Origin: Adineta ricciae
Taxonomy: Eukaryota; Rotifera; Eurotatoria; Adinetida; Adinetidae
Assembly: GCA_905250025.1 (NCBI GenBank)
Contig: CAJNOJ010000261.1
Span: forward strand, 1 to 64,000
Length of the DNA: 64,000 nucleotides
Reading direction: 5' to 3'
Positions within the stretch are counted from its first letter, which is position 1. Each line of letters opens with the position of its first letter. Below the pieces are notes generated by a model. That model worked only from the letters and a program-made list of their open reading frames with translations. It did not search any database and had not been told where the DNA came from. The position numbers were made by a program, and so were the translations under genes. Below, one piece after another: positions 10,956 to 21,658 of the stretch.

Positions 10956-12130
10956 TCAGACAATATTAGTGACAGGTGGATGTTCTTCTCGCAACAGTGC
11001 CGAATTGTATTGATCAAAAATATGTTCAACTGAAATTTTGTTTCTTTTTCAAACAAGAAATTGTGAAAATGGAAAACTTGTTTAGCTGAGAAAAGATTAA
11101 ATAAATTGTGACTGAAAAGATCTATTTTTTCGTTTCTGTTTCAATTTTGAACGAAATCAACACGAAGAACTGGAAGGAAACAAATGAAGTTTTGATGAAA
11201 ATGAAATTGAAAAGTTGATTTGCCGATAGAAAAAAATTCTGTCGAAATTGATTTTATTTCGAAAGGAAAATTAAAGAAACACGAATCTTTCATGAGCAAT
11301 TTTTGTTTTTTTTTCATGTAAAGATGCAAATTGTGATGAATTAAAGCGACACATTGGAATGGATGAAGACTTTACATTAGAATGAAGAATTTTTTGGAAA
11401 GATTTTCAATTTTTCATGTGAAAAGACAAAAGGGATTGTGTTTTTCTCTTTTTGTTGAAAAGAAATTCTTCGATGAAAAGAGAATTGAGACAAAAATCTA
11501 TTTGAATATTAATTCAATGATGAATTTTGATCGTTTGAAAGCAAACTTGTCAACGATTTTCATCGAGAAAAACAAGTTTTTGTATGACAAATATGAAAGA
11601 GGATTTGTTTTCTCTTTGTTACATCTCCATTCATTTATGAAATTTCACAAAATTCCTCCGAATTTTCTTAATTTTTTTCAAAAACCTTAGTCATTTAGCG
11701 CAAAGTCGCTCTTTTTGACAATAACAGACAATATTTAAATATGCATATTGGTGTTCATTTAAACGCAGGATACTGGAAATTTGTCGCCGGAAAATACAAA
11801 TTATTCATAAAGTGATTATCCGTTGTCAATAACAAGAGATGCTCTTAACAACGAAAACAAATCAGATGTAATTTGCTGTTAATGATAATAGTTCTAATGT
11901 GTGAATGTATTTTATAATAATAGTAGTGGATGATTTTCTTCACAAAGAGCTTGTAATGTTGGTCCTTCTCCGCGTTTTGGATAGTGATAATGACAGAAAA
12001 CTTGATATTCTAAGTAACAAGTTGCGGCTTAAATATGTTCACTGCATTTTGAACACAGGCGATTCAACTTTTTCTTTTTCTCTTCGCATGAATGCTGATT
12101 AAGTGAAATAAGATTTTTCTATCGATAACT
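10956..12130 (+). repeat. Second copy of kelch-end / FG-GAP region
   Basis: A direct, diverged copy of about 8738-10060, starting inside the last kelch repeat (ACAATATTAGTGACAGGTGG) and ending in the same 3' flank. Substitutions and small indels are scattered throughout. The clearest difference is a deletion of roughly 150 bp relative to the first copy, near 12070, between short T-rich tracts. It begins exactly at the single N at 10955. Confidence 0.8.
11735..12100 (+). pseudogene. Decayed FG-GAP/VCBS repeat, second copy
   Basis: Copy of the relic at 9510-9970, with VLDSDNDRKLDIL readable. It lacks the second DLNNDTNGDII repeat because of the internal deletion near 12070. The frame closes after LRMNAD. 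Confidence 0.5.
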
Positions 12131-12381
12131 GAGAAGAAAATATTTCACAACAATTTTACAACAAGTAACGCTCATCCTTTGGATTCGCTGACCCTTTTCT
12201 GAAAGACTTTTCCGAATGCTGAACACATTCAGAGACTTTGAAAGAGAAAAAACGCACTGCGATTACTACTAGTGCTCAACTCAATCATGTCACTATGTCA
12301 CACACTAGAACTGGAATGAATAGGATACAGAGGTCTTTTTAGGAATCAGATCGATTAGCCATTTGTCAGTGGATAATTCTN

Positions 12382-13582
12382 CACAATTCGATACTTTCCA
12401 TCGAAATCCTTGTTGGTAATCAAAATGATATAAAATCGTTCTTAGAACTCCTCCATGCGTTGAAAACAATACCGGATTGTTCAGATCAGATGAATGAGAG
12501 ATAATCAATGAACGAATAACCTGGTAAATTCTTCGATAAACATCCGAATAACTTTCAATATCTTCATTCCATTTAAAAGATAAATATTCTTCTTTCGTAA
12601 ATTGATCGAGATCGAATGTTTGTTTTAAATACGAATGAAGTTCTTCAATCGATTTTCCTTCCCATTGACCAAACGATTTTTCTCTGAGTAGAATTGATTT
12701 TTCAATTAGTTGATTTGAATTGTCAATTCGTTGAGCAGTTGAATGAGCTCTTTGTAAATCTGATGAGATGATTTTAGAAAAATTGATTCCATTTAGTTTT
12801 TCTTTAAGTTTCTCGCTTTGTAAAAGTCCATTTTGATTCAATGGAATATCCGTATGTCCTTGAAGTTTCTTTTCGATATTCCAATCAGTTTCACCATGTC
12901 GAATTAAATAAATTTCAAACGAAAGATTTTCCGTGAAGATTCTTAATCCGAAATTTTCATAAATATTTTTCAATTGGTCGATTTCTTCTTTTGATTTTTG
13001 AACAACTTGTACCATGTCTTCGAATTTCCAAGGGATTTTCTTTTCATTTGCCAATTCTCCTTTCAAATCAAAATTCGATCCTGGAAAAGGACCTTCTAAA
13101 GGAACATTTCCAATATAGTTTCTCTTTGGATTTCCTCGGCCGAACACATGACCATGGAGAAAATTCGGTTCGTCTGCATTTCCCAGTTCGATCAGATTAG
13201 TTTCTTGATCAAATGAATGAGCATTATTTCCAGCCACAACACTCTGTACGATGGGAACAATTTGATAATAAGCATCAGTAACCAATGACATTGTTAAAGA
13301 AAGGCCAATTCGTTCAAAAGAAGAATAAAATCGATTCAATGTCGAATTCATATCGTCATTTTTGATCAAACGAATGATCGAACGATAACCACGTTTATCA
13401 TTTGGATTTAAATAAATTGCATAATCGAATTCTTTGAAATAGACAATTCCAATCATCTTCGGATCGGTTAGGAAACATTTTTCATAAATCCAATGATTTG
13501 ATGAATAATAACGATTTTCACCAAATTTGTAATCAATTCTTTCACTCAAAGACATTTGGAAAATGGAGTGAAGAAATAACAT
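12382..13582 (-). CDS. Histidine phosphatase with extra N-terminal domain, 3' end lost at seam
   Basis: A histidine phosphatase (phosphoglycerate-mutase superfamily) domain runs from about residue 222. RHGETDW carries the phospho-accepting His (about 229). The Arg of SSDLQRAHS, the Glu of REKSFGQWEG and the second His in STHGGVLR (about 376) complete the active site. The first 220 residues form a separate domain with the motif HGHVFGRGNP (143-152), which superficially resembles a histidine-triad (HIT-like) signature. I could not assign it. Substrate is unknown; small phosphorylated metabolites are usual for the superfamily. The start MLFLHS at 13582 is the first Met of the frame; MSLSER ten codons later is an alternative. 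At the 3' end the frame runs through the N at 12381 into unrelated sequence. The native C-terminus lies at 10646-10954. No introns are seen. Confidence 0.7.
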
Positions 13583-14152
13583 TGAAGAAATCTAATTGGA
13601 TCATCGAATTGCCCTATTGAAAGTTACTTTGCATAATAAAGAGGTCTCATATCTACAGATATCTTTCATCGTTAAAAGAAAAGAAGAGTGAAACTTTCGA
13701 CACACAGTTTTGTCTAATCAACATTTGCGGTCCGTCCGTCCATTTATTCATGATTTACTGTAAAGATATTTGTTTCCATAATTCAGTTTAAAAATCATGT
13801 TTTATGAATAATATTTTTTGGCCAAATGAAAATGATTCATTTCCTTTTTAGATAAAAAAAAAGAATATGAGATATTTAGTTTACACAGTGTTTGTTCTTC
13901 TTTCGAATATAATATTTGTACACCTGTATAAATTGATTCTCTCATCAACGTATTCTTTTCTCTGTAAAACATTATATGATATATTTTATGACGACTCATT
14001 ACAAAAGTGTGAAGTAAAAGAGCAGAATGAGAAAAATCATGCAGTTGGAAACTTTTTCGTAATTTTTTAATGAGGAAATGACGACGGGGTATAAATATCT
14101 TGCTTTTCTCTGAGGAAATCGAAATAGTTTTCTTATCTATTTACTCACTAAA
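13583..14152. other. Intergenic between divergent genes
   Basis: Separates the minus-strand phosphatase from the plus-strand membrane-protein gene, so it should contain both promoters. A GGTATAAATA stretch (about 14089-14098) lies some 60 bp before the ATG at 14153 and could be a TATA box for the latter. Short open frames here look spurious. Confidence 0.4.
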
Positions 14153-14829
14153 ATGTTTGCGAATCGTGCGAGATTCCCTGGTCCTCCTATTGGTAATCAA
14201 ATACCAATTGGATCTCCTGAATATCATTGGAAAACACGTTGGCCGTCTTTAATTTCGTCAATTCTCGGAGGTGTTATCATTTTCTTCTCAGTAATAATAA
14301 TCGTCTTAGAAATTGCTCTGTTAGGTAACATTTCGCATTTTCTAGAGAATTTCTCGTTAAACAATTTGTTTAGGAGTGATTGGCGATGTCACTGGTGATG
14401 GAGTTTATTTCACCGGAGTTGGAATTTGGTGTGGAGTTTTCACTCTTGCTGCTGGAATTCTTATTCTCATAATAAGTAGAAATTCAGTTTTCGCTTGAAA
14501 GTAATTTCAAATCGTATTTTTCCTTAGGATGGATGAAATCTATTCGTCGTTGGTCATTCATTGCCTTTATTGCGAGTATCGTCGGAGCAATGTTCTCAAT
14601 TATTGAATTGGGTATCAATGCGAAACGAGTTGATTTAGCAAGAAGCGCCGGATTATTTGATTTTAGTGATTCTCGTGTAAAGAGTCTAGGTGGATTACCC
14701 GCTGCGCAACTTGCGTTTGGAATTGTTCTTTTTCTTCTTTGTCTCGCTTTCATTGCTCTTTGGATTTATGTGAAAATTCAAATCAAACGTCAAATGTCTC
14801 GACGACAATTTGGTCCTCGTCGAATTTAA
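14153..14829 (+). CDS. Small four-helix membrane protein (tetraspan/MS4A-like)
   Basis: Three exons: 14153-14324, 14374-14475 and 14528-14829. Both introns (49 and 52 nt) are phase 1, and their removal gives one frame of about 191 residues. After a Pro-rich cytoplasmic N-terminus there are four hydrophobic helices. They are around SLISSILGGVIIFFSVI, the exon-2 stretch GIWCGVFTLAAGILILII, the exon-3 start FIAFIASIVGAMF, and a last helix AFGIVLFLLCLAFIALW. A basic tail ends QFGPRRI. The GIWCGVFTLAAGI element resembles tetraspan families such as MS4A/CD20-like proteins, but family membership is inferred from topology. No enzymatic function is suggested. It converges on the minus-strand ART-fold gene, with about 80 bp between stops. 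Confidence 0.7.
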
Positions 14830-14910
14830 TGTTTTCCATATCTGTTTTTTTTTCTTTAATTCAGAGTATTTCTTTTAATAAAAATAAAAACATTTCAAAC
14901 GAAGTAAAAC

Positions 14911-16065
14911 TTAATTTTGTTTGAAACAACAGTTTTTACAGAGACGCCAGTTGCATTGATTACATTGATATAATTTTGTCACATGGACTTTGCAAAAGAA
15001 ACAACGATGTCCGGGTCCACAATGATGCGAACAATTATGATTAACAAATGAAAATCCGCGACAATGTGTTGATGAATGAATACGTGAACACGAATTTCGA
15101 CAAGATTTCTTGGGACATACGAAATGTTTTTCATTTTCTCTCGGATTTATCGGAACATCAGCCGAAATCTCCGAGAGATTTTCATTTTCAATTACATTCG
15201 ATCCGTCTTCTTGACTTTGTTCATCCTCCTCTTCACGGTTTTGACGTTTCGTTAAATGAAAAACAATATTTCCATCATTATCTCTTTCTGAATCTTTCGC
15301 TTTACATAATTTACTTCCTGGCCAAACAAACATCACTTTGGAATTCTTTGTAAAAGCTGAAATATCTTTTCCACCAGTTCCAACATAACCAACGAAAGTA
15401 AATTTCTCATTGGAGTTTTCTTGTAAATATTTGAGAATTTCTTCTTTCGATAAAACACATGTTGCCATACAAGAAAAGAGTTCTGTTGAATCGTTTTCAA
15501 GGTGTTTCAATTGACCTTCATCTAAAAGAATTCCTTGCCAAATTTCTTCATTCACATCAGGTAATTTATCTAAACCATTTTTTAATAATTTCAAATATTT
15601 AAACCAATGTTTCATGATGGATTTATTATTGGAATTCCATGCATTTTCTAATAAATCATAAACACCGCTTGAATCTCTCATTGAATAAATATAAATCGCT
15701 GCTGATTCATCCTCAGTCAAACCGAATTCATTTGATTTGTTACAATTCAACTTGGCTTCATTAATATGATCAATTAATTGAGGATTTTCATCAAGAAACG
15801 GTTGCAGAGATTCTTCCAATGTGACGATTGGCTCATTTTCGAACCCTTGGATTAATAAATATGGATTTGTTTGACTAAAACCACATTTGTTAAATCTTTC
15901 TAAAGCGAATCGGGATTTTCCAACAAGTGAAACACTTTGTTTTCGTTCTTCTATCTTTTCCACATCAACACGTTTTATATCTGGATGAAATGGTGAAATT
16001 TCTTCACGTGTTTTAACACTCGGAAGAACATCAGAACGACGACAACAACAACAGCAACAACCCAT
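14911..16065 (-). CDS. ART-fold protein 1: Cys-rich N-terminus, ART-like domain, zinc-binding tail
   Basis: 384 residues in one exon. It begins MGCCCCCCRR, a glycine-2 plus poly-Cys start suited to lipid anchoring. Residues about 80-290 follow the layout of arginine-specific ADP-ribosyltransferases (R-S-E class): LTEDESAAIYIYSM, then WFKYLKLLKNGLDKLP, then a GGKDISAFT segment before PGSKL. The catalytic positions look lost. The arginine expected in the W-R-G turn is Gln (IWQGI), the Ser-rich turn is replaced by LFSCMAT, and the E-x-E before the Pro-Gly turn is missing (NSKVMFVWPG). After an acidic linker a Cys/His-rich tail (about 318-384) has CXXC pairs (CFFC, CNQC, CKNC) and clustered His, probably binding two or more zinc ions. 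Likely a membrane-attached binding protein rather than an enzyme; this is inference. Confidence 0.7.
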   Translation of the reverse strand: MGCCCCCCRRSDVLPSVKTREEISPFHPDIKRVDVEKIEERKQSVSLVGKSRFALERFNKCGFSQTNPYLLIQGFENEPIVTLEESLQPFLDENPQLIDHINEAKLNCNKSNEFGLTEDESAAIYIYSMRDSSGVYDLLENAWNSNNKSIMKHWFKYLKLLKNGLDKLPDVNEEIWQGILLDEGQLKHLENDSTELFSCMATCVLSKEEILKYLQENSNEKFTFVGYVGTGGKDISAFTKNSKVMFVWPGSKLCKAKDSERDNDGNIVFHLTKRQNREEEDEQSQEDGSNVIENENLSEISADVPINPRENEKHFVCPKKSCRNSCSRIHSSTHCRGFSFVNHNCSHHCGPGHRCFFCKVHVTKLYQCNQCNWRLCKNCCFKQN

Positions 16066-16156
16066 ACTTGATGAAGAAAAATGGCATCGATTTTTTTTTC
16101 TTCTTTTCTTTATATAAAACTTTTTTTTCTAAAACTTTCAAATATTTCAAGTTGAA

Positions 16157-17604
16157 TTATTTATTCTCTAGACGAATTATAGTTATTTGTTTAAAAGAAC
16201 AATTTTCACAAAGACGCCAATTACATTGATTACATTGATGTAATTTCGTCACGTGTTTTTTACACACAAAACAGCGATTTTGCGGAGAACAATGATGTGA
16301 ACATTCGTGATGAACAAATGAAAATCCACGACAATGATTTCGAGAATGATCAGCTGAACAAGAATTTCGACAACCGGGTCGAGAACAGAAGAAATGTCTT
16401 TCATACGTTTTCTTTGTTATGACCTCTTTTGGCATCGGAGAAATATGAATTGGAACGAAAATATCAATCGAAGGTTTTCGACGAGATACCTTCGGATGAT
16501 CTATCCATCCTTGTTCAATTGGAATTGGTTCAGGTTTTCGAACGGGCGATTCTAAAATAAAAATGAAAGATTTTTCAAAACTGAACATTTTCATTTACCT
16601 GAACGTGGTTTCAGATGGAAATAAATATATCCACAAAAATCCCTTATTTCAGTCATTATACTACTAACTTTCAATCCTGGCCATAAAATCACCGAAATCT
16701 TTTTCCCTGGTGTGTAATCTGTAACATCTTTTCCTCCAGCACAGAGATATGTTACTGAGCATAATTTTCCATTTTTTGCTAAATCACGATGCTTGCTGAT
16801 ATCTGGTTCTTCTGGCTTTGCCTTCGAAAGTGCCGTGTATATGGACGAAGAACTATTTTCCAACATGTCTTGAATACTTTCATCACAAGAAACAATTTGA
16901 CAAGCTTTATCAGCATCGGGTAATTTATCTAAAGCATTCTTAAATAGTTTTAAAAACTTCAACCACTTCTTCATGGCGGATTTATCATTGAGACTCCAAT
17001 CTTTGTATAGTAGTTGACAAACACCATCTGAAACCTCCATCGAATAAATGTAAATTGCTGCTGATTCATCAACAGTTAAACCGTGCTGAGACGATTTGTT
17101 ACACTTGGCTTTTGCTTCATCGATATAACTGCGTAATTGAGGATTGTCTTGAATAATAGGTTGTAGAGATTCTTCAAATGTAACATCTGTTTCATCTTCG
17201 AAGCCTTCAATACAATCCAGAGGATTGAAATTCTTAAGACCCAATTCATGTGCATTTCCAACATGTGCAATCTCATGTATTTTTTCAATTCCAGAAAAGG
17301 AAATGATTTTGATTTGAACTGATGGATCATATGTTAATTGATTTTTGTAAACTCGTTTGTTTTCTTTAATTGGATCTGGAAATGATTCGGATTCGATATC
17401 GGCTTGACGAACGGGTTTAATCACTGAATCGACATCTGATTCGGATATAGGTGTGGGAAGATCATAACAGCAACAACAGCAATCAAACCATTTTAAACAC
17501 CCTCTGGCGGCAGTTCTTCGAGCACATCGACAACACGAACATTTCTTTCGTGAAGAGTAATCAAGTATTCCATCTTCATCCGATTTACTTGAACCACAAC
17601 CCAT
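16157..17604 (-). CDS. ART-fold protein 2, two exons
   Basis: Exon 1 is 17604-16599 and exon 2 is 16551-16157. A 47-nt phase-1 intron (GTAAAT...TTTTAG) joins PRS to ESPVRKPEP, giving 466 residues. The N-terminus MGCGSSKS fits the consensus for N-myristoylation (Gly2, Ser/Thr near position 6) and is followed by several Cys clusters (CSCCRCARR, CCCCCYD). The ART-like core has LTVDESAAIYIYSM and WLKFLKLFKNALDKLP. The expected catalytic arginine region reads ACQIVS, and the E-x-E position reads KKISVILWPG, so the triad again seems absent. The last 65 residues form the same Cys/His-rich domain as in protein 1 (CRNSC, CRGFSFVHHECSHHC, CNQCNWRLCENC). It lies head-to-tail behind protein 1 on the same strand. 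Confidence 0.72.
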
Positions 17605-18438
17605 TCAGAAAAAGAGAATTTTCTAAAAAACGGCAATGCTGTTGTTGTTGTCGACGTTGGCAAGGAAGAAAAATATGATAAAAATTCCCCGTAGAAGGAG
17701 AAAAAGAAAAGAAACGTGTTTGTTACTCATTGATCAAATATACTCGAAAAAGAAACTGTAGATTGAATTATGTTCGAATATTTGAATAAATCAAACAACA
17801 CTTTCAAGTGAATTACATTTACATTCTTTTTCGATAAATTTGTTTTCAAACTTCGAAAATATTATTCGAAATATTTTCTTTTTTTTTTAGGAATTCAGTG
17901 ACTTCGTTTTGAAGTTCAATAGAGTCTTTTTGTCTGAATGATTAGTGAAAAATGTGGTTTATCTGTTGAGTAAAAGTTAATCTTTATGGCTGTTCTTCTG
18001 TTCTGTACGTCACAATGATTTATGTTGCGAGTATCAATTACAGTGCATATGAAACCACACTTCTTAAGTTGGAAAAATGTTGAGTATTTCCTATGCATCA
18101 TTGTGACCTTCTGTCGTCAAGAGTGTGTTCGATATTCATAAAAGACAAAGAAATTACGTTGTGGTTTTGAATCTATGAGACATTTTTCTTATTGATATTG
18201 AAGTCAATCCTTCACGTCCCAATGCACGAATGAATGTACATCATTTGAGTATCATTGACTTCAGACTTTAAAATGTACCCGATAGAGAAAATGTACATTT
18301 TTGAATATATTGTGAAGTAAGAATAAAGAAAAGCAAAATTTCAGAGCGTCTGCTCTGGTCATTTTTTCGTCTTCTTCAAAATACTTTTATTAGATCGTAT
18401 GCTATATTGCTAGCACATTCATTGTACTTGCACCTCGC
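17605..18438. other. Intergenic between divergent genes
   Basis: Upstream region shared by the minus-strand ART-fold gene and the plus-strand small Ser-rich gene. The whole segment recurs in a diverged copy at about 19900-20675. No further gene is seen. Confidence 0.5.
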
Positions 18439-18446
18439 TATATAAA
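18439..18446 (+). promoter_or_regulatory. TATA box of the small Ser-rich gene
   Basis: TATATAAA, followed about 30 bp later by a plausible transcription start region (CTCAACAGTCAG). The first exon ends at 18520 with CATTACG|GTAAGA. The same arrangement is kept in the copy at 20676-20683. Confidence 0.55.
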
Positions 18447-18520
18447 TACTTGGTACATCGACTCAACAGTCAGAAATACAAACGACAGATATCACATTTT
18501 TCAATTCATTCTGCATTACG

Positions 18521-18913
18521 GTAAGATGAAGCTTAAATGAGAACAGAATTTTGGAACATGTATTTCTATATGTATAAAAAGTGTTCTGTTTAATCATGTG
18601 CACCATCTAGCACTTATTGGGCCTCACTAGGGGCTCATAGGAACTGCTTCAATAGTGTTTCAACTGAAATGAATTGAGTTGTTAATTGGTTGACAGTTGA
18701 TGGAGAAAATTATAGAGCTGTGAAGAAGAATAAAACTCTTTTTTTCTGTTTCTGTGACTATAATTGAAATGAATTGGTTCACCAATCAACCATTGGTTAA
18801 GTTCAGTTAAAAAGAACTGCAAACAGTTCCTTGAAGTGAATTGAACTTGTGTACTCCTATCTCCCAGATAAAAAATTTCGGATAACAATACAGCAAATTT
18901 TTGATCATTTTAG
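18521..18913 (+). other. 5' UTR intron of the small Ser-rich gene
   Basis: GTAAGA at 18521 and CATTTTAG ending at 18913, six bases before the ATG at 18920. At 393 nt it is much longer than the 45-60 nt introns of neighbouring genes. Its length and position suggest it may carry regulatory sequence, but this is inferred from splice signals alone. Confidence 0.5.
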
Positions 18914-18919
18914 AAAGCG

Positions 18920-19273
18920 ATGAGCAGCTCGAATTCATCTTCAGACAGCGGTCAAACTCCGACTGCGGACACTTGCTCTAGCGGTGTTGATGGTTATTGG
19001 AGTCCAGACGTTATACGGAGAGGAGCTGAATCTTCATTTCTACCGAATTCATATTCATCTACAATTTCATCAATATCATCGGTGTCATCAATACCATCAT
19101 CATCATCAGCAGACGATGTATCGTCATCTGAATCAGCTGCAGCACCATTGCCGGGTGCAGCTATACAGCAGGTACAGAATCCAAGACCAACAGATATGAA
19201 TGATTATGGTGGCACATACAGTACTACTAACTCTTCTGGAACAGTTCGAAATTTTCCTCCAAAAAAAAGCTAA
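18920..19273 (+). CDS. Small Ser-rich, low-complexity protein
   Basis: 117 residues, starting MSSSNSSSDSGQTPTADT. The middle is almost all Ser/Thr/Ile/Pro/Asp (ISSISSVSSIPSSSSADD), and the C-terminus contains MNDYGGTYSTTNSSGTV. There is no signal peptide, helix or known domain. Predicted disordered. Start choice rests on the upstream TATA box and the 5' UTR splice acceptor immediately before the ATG. Function unknown. A truncated copy lies at 21078-21329, in which the C-terminal third is best conserved. Confidence 0.6.
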   Translation: MSSSNSSSDSGQTPTADTCSSGVDGYWSPDVIRRGAESSFLPNSYSSTISSISSVSSIPSSSSADDVSSSESAAAPLPGAAIQQVQNPRPTDMNDYGGTYSTTNSSGTVRNFPPKKS

Positions 19274-19433
19274 AGACATTCTTCACCTTTATTCATTTGC
19301 ATTTGCATGTCATACTTCTATATACGATAGTGTCTTCAGCAATGATCGAAAAGTAGAGTTTATATCAATTAATCATTTTAATTAATAAAGTTCTCACTGC
19401 AATATGTCAATTATTATGATCATTCACACTTCA

Positions 19434-19580
19434 TTGAAAATGATCAACTACTGACGAATATGAAAACAGCTGATGAAATAATTACAATTAGTGATCCACC
19501 GCGTATTATCGATATTCATCGATCTGTTTCAAATAATAACATTTCGTTTTGGATGGAAAACAGATAAAAACAAATTCTCA
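19434..19580 (+). pseudogene. Inverted fragment of the F-box gene 3' end
   Basis: Plus-strand DNA reading ENDQLLTNMK-like codons followed by ISDPPRIIDIHRSVS. It is an inverted, slightly diverged copy of the last exon of the minus-strand F-box gene (about 21660-21805). It ends at the single N at 19581. Confidence 0.7.
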
Positions 19581-19581
19581 N

Positions 19582-19899
19582 AAGTCCAGAAAAGGAAATG
19601 ATTTTGATTTGAACTGATGGATCATATGTTAATTGATTTTTGTAAACTCGTTTGTTTTCTTTAATTGGATCTGGAAATGATTCGGATTCGATATCGGCTT
19701 GACGAACGGGTTTAATCACTGAATCGACGTCTGATTCGGATAAAGGTGTGGGAAGATCATAACAGCAACAACAGCAATCAAACCATTTTAAACACCCTCT
19801 GGCGCCAGTTCTTCGAGCACATCGACAACACGAACATGTCTTCCGTGAAGAGTAATCAAGTATTCTATCTTCATCCGATTTACTTGAACCACAACCCAT
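19582..19899 (-). pseudogene. 5' fragment of an ART-fold gene
   Basis: Codes the first about 105 residues of a near-identical copy of ART-fold protein 2 (MGCGSSKSDEDRILDY...IKIISFSG) and then hits the N at 19581, losing the ART-like core and the zinc-type tail. A few substitutions distinguish it from 17300-17604, so it is not a simple sequence echo. Confidence 0.75.
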
Positions 19900-20675
19900 T
19901 CAGAAAAGAGAATTTTCTAAAAACGGCAATGCTGTTGTTGTTGTCGACGTTGGCAAGGAAGAAAAATACCATAAAAATTCTCCGCAGAAGGAGAAAAAGA
20001 AAAGAAACGCGTTTGTTATTCATTGATCAAATATACTCGAAAAAGAAACTGTTGTAGATTGAATTATGTCCGAATATTTGAATGAATCAAACAACACTTT
20101 TTCAAGTGATTTACATTTACATTCGTTTCGATAGAATTTGTTTTCAAACTTCAAAAATATTATTCGAAATATTTTCTTTTTTTCTGGAAATCAGTGACTT
20201 TGTTTTGAAGTTCAGTAGAATCTTTTTGCCTCAGTGACTAGTGAACAATGTGGCTTATCTGTTGAGTAAAAGTTAATCTTTGACTGTTCTTCTGTTCTGT
20301 ACTTCACAATGATTTATATTGCGAGTATTGATTGCAGTGCATATGAAACCACACTTATTAAGTTGGAAGAATGTTGAGTATTTCCTATGAATCATTGTGG
20401 CCTTCTGCCGTCAAAAGTGTGCTCGATATTCATAAAACACAAAGAAATTACGTTGTGATTTTGAATCTATGAGACATTTCTCTTATTGATATTGAAGTCA
20501 ATCCTTCATGTCCCAATGCACGAGTGAATGTACATTTTTGAATATATTGCGAAATAAGAATAAAGAAAAGCAAAATTCCAGAGCGTCTGCTCTGGTCATT
20601 GTTTCGTCTTCTTTGAAATACTTTCATTAGATCGTATGCTATATTGCTACCACATTCATTGTACTTGCACCTCGC

Positions 20676-20683
20676 TATATAAA
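20676..20683 (+). promoter_or_regulatory. TATA box in copied promoter
   Basis: TATATAAA in the same context as 18439-18446, followed by CATTACG|GTAACA at 20757, a slightly weaker donor than the original GTAAGA. The downstream acceptor has been deleted, so a normal transcript is unlikely. Confidence 0.5.
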
Positions 20684-21077
20684 TACTTGGTACATCGATT
20701 TAACAGTCAGAAATACAAACGACAGATATCACATTTTTCAATTCATTCTGCATTACGGTAACATGAAGCTAAAATGAGAAGAGAATTTTGGAATATGTAT
20801 TTCTATATGTATAAAAAGTGTTCTGTTTAATCATATGCACCATCTAGCACTTATTGGGCCCCACTAGGAGCCCATAGGAACTGCTCGAATAGTGTTTCAA
20901 CTGAAATGAATTGAGTTGTTAATGAGTTGACAGTTGATGGAGAAAACTATAGAGCTGTGAAGGAGGACAAAACTCTTTTGTTCTGTTTCTGTGACTACAA
21001 TTGAAATGGATTGGTTCACCTATCAACCATTAGTTAAGTTCAGTTGAAAAGAACTGCAAACAGTTCCTTGAAGTGAA

Positions 21078-21329
21078 TTGAACTTGTGTAATTGGAGTTC
21101 GGATGTTATACGGAGAGGAGCTGAATCTTCATTTCTACCGAATTCATGTTCATCTACAATTTCACCAATATCAGCATCGTCATCTGAATTAGCCGCAGCA
21201 CCATTACCGGGTGCAGCTATACAGCAGATACAGAACCCAAGACCAGCAGATATGAATGATTATGGTGGCGCATACAGTGTTACTCGCGCTTCTGGAACAG
21301 TTCGAGATTTTCCTTCAGGAAAAAGCTAA
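21078..21329 (+). pseudogene. Broken copy of the small Ser-rich gene
   Basis: Matches residues from about 27 onward of the gene at 18920 (SSDVIRRGAESSFLPNS ... MNDYGGAYS). A deletion of about 140 bp joins intron sequence (GAACTTGTGTA) straight to codon 27. It removes the splice acceptor, the ATG and the first codons. The Ser-rich middle is also shortened. The C-terminal end remains in frame. Confidence 0.7.
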
Positions 21330-21658
21330 AGACATTCTTCACCTTTATTCATTTGCATTTGCATGTCATACTTCTATATCCGACAGTGTCTTCAGCAATG
21401 ATCGAAAAGTAGAGTTTATATCAATTAAACTTTTTAATTAATAAATTTCTCACTTATAAATTTTCCAGTTTTCATGTCTATGCAAATCTAAAATAAGACG
21501 ACTTTTCATACAGTTGCACAAGCATGAGCATATTTTGTTTATTACATCCTTGGTTTCGTCCCGAAATATGGTATAAAAAAGAGGTCGACCCTTGAGTATA
21601 TGAATATGCGAAACTCACTACAAAAAAAAGCCCCTTAAGCTGCGTTTATGTTGAGAAT

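Larger units (their letters stand above)
19582..21450. repeat. Direct copy of 17290-19400
   Basis: ART-gene start, intergenic region, TATA box, 5' UTR intron and small-gene 3' end recur in the same order and orientation as at about 17290-19400. Scattered substitutions, short indels and one deletion of about 140 bp separate the two. The copy begins directly after the single N at 19581. Confidence 0.85.

Noticed and set aside
12305-12380. C-terminus of the histidine phosphatase reading ELSTDKWLIDLIPKK
   Set aside because: It lies beyond the single N at 12381. The other copy shows a different, better C-terminus (QVCVDGQISIKQLDG), so this tail is judged to be unrelated DNA.
16157-16594. Separate small gene starting MKMFSFEKS
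   Set aside because: The Met lies inside the intron of ART-fold gene 2; splicing joins the frame to the upstream exon in phase.
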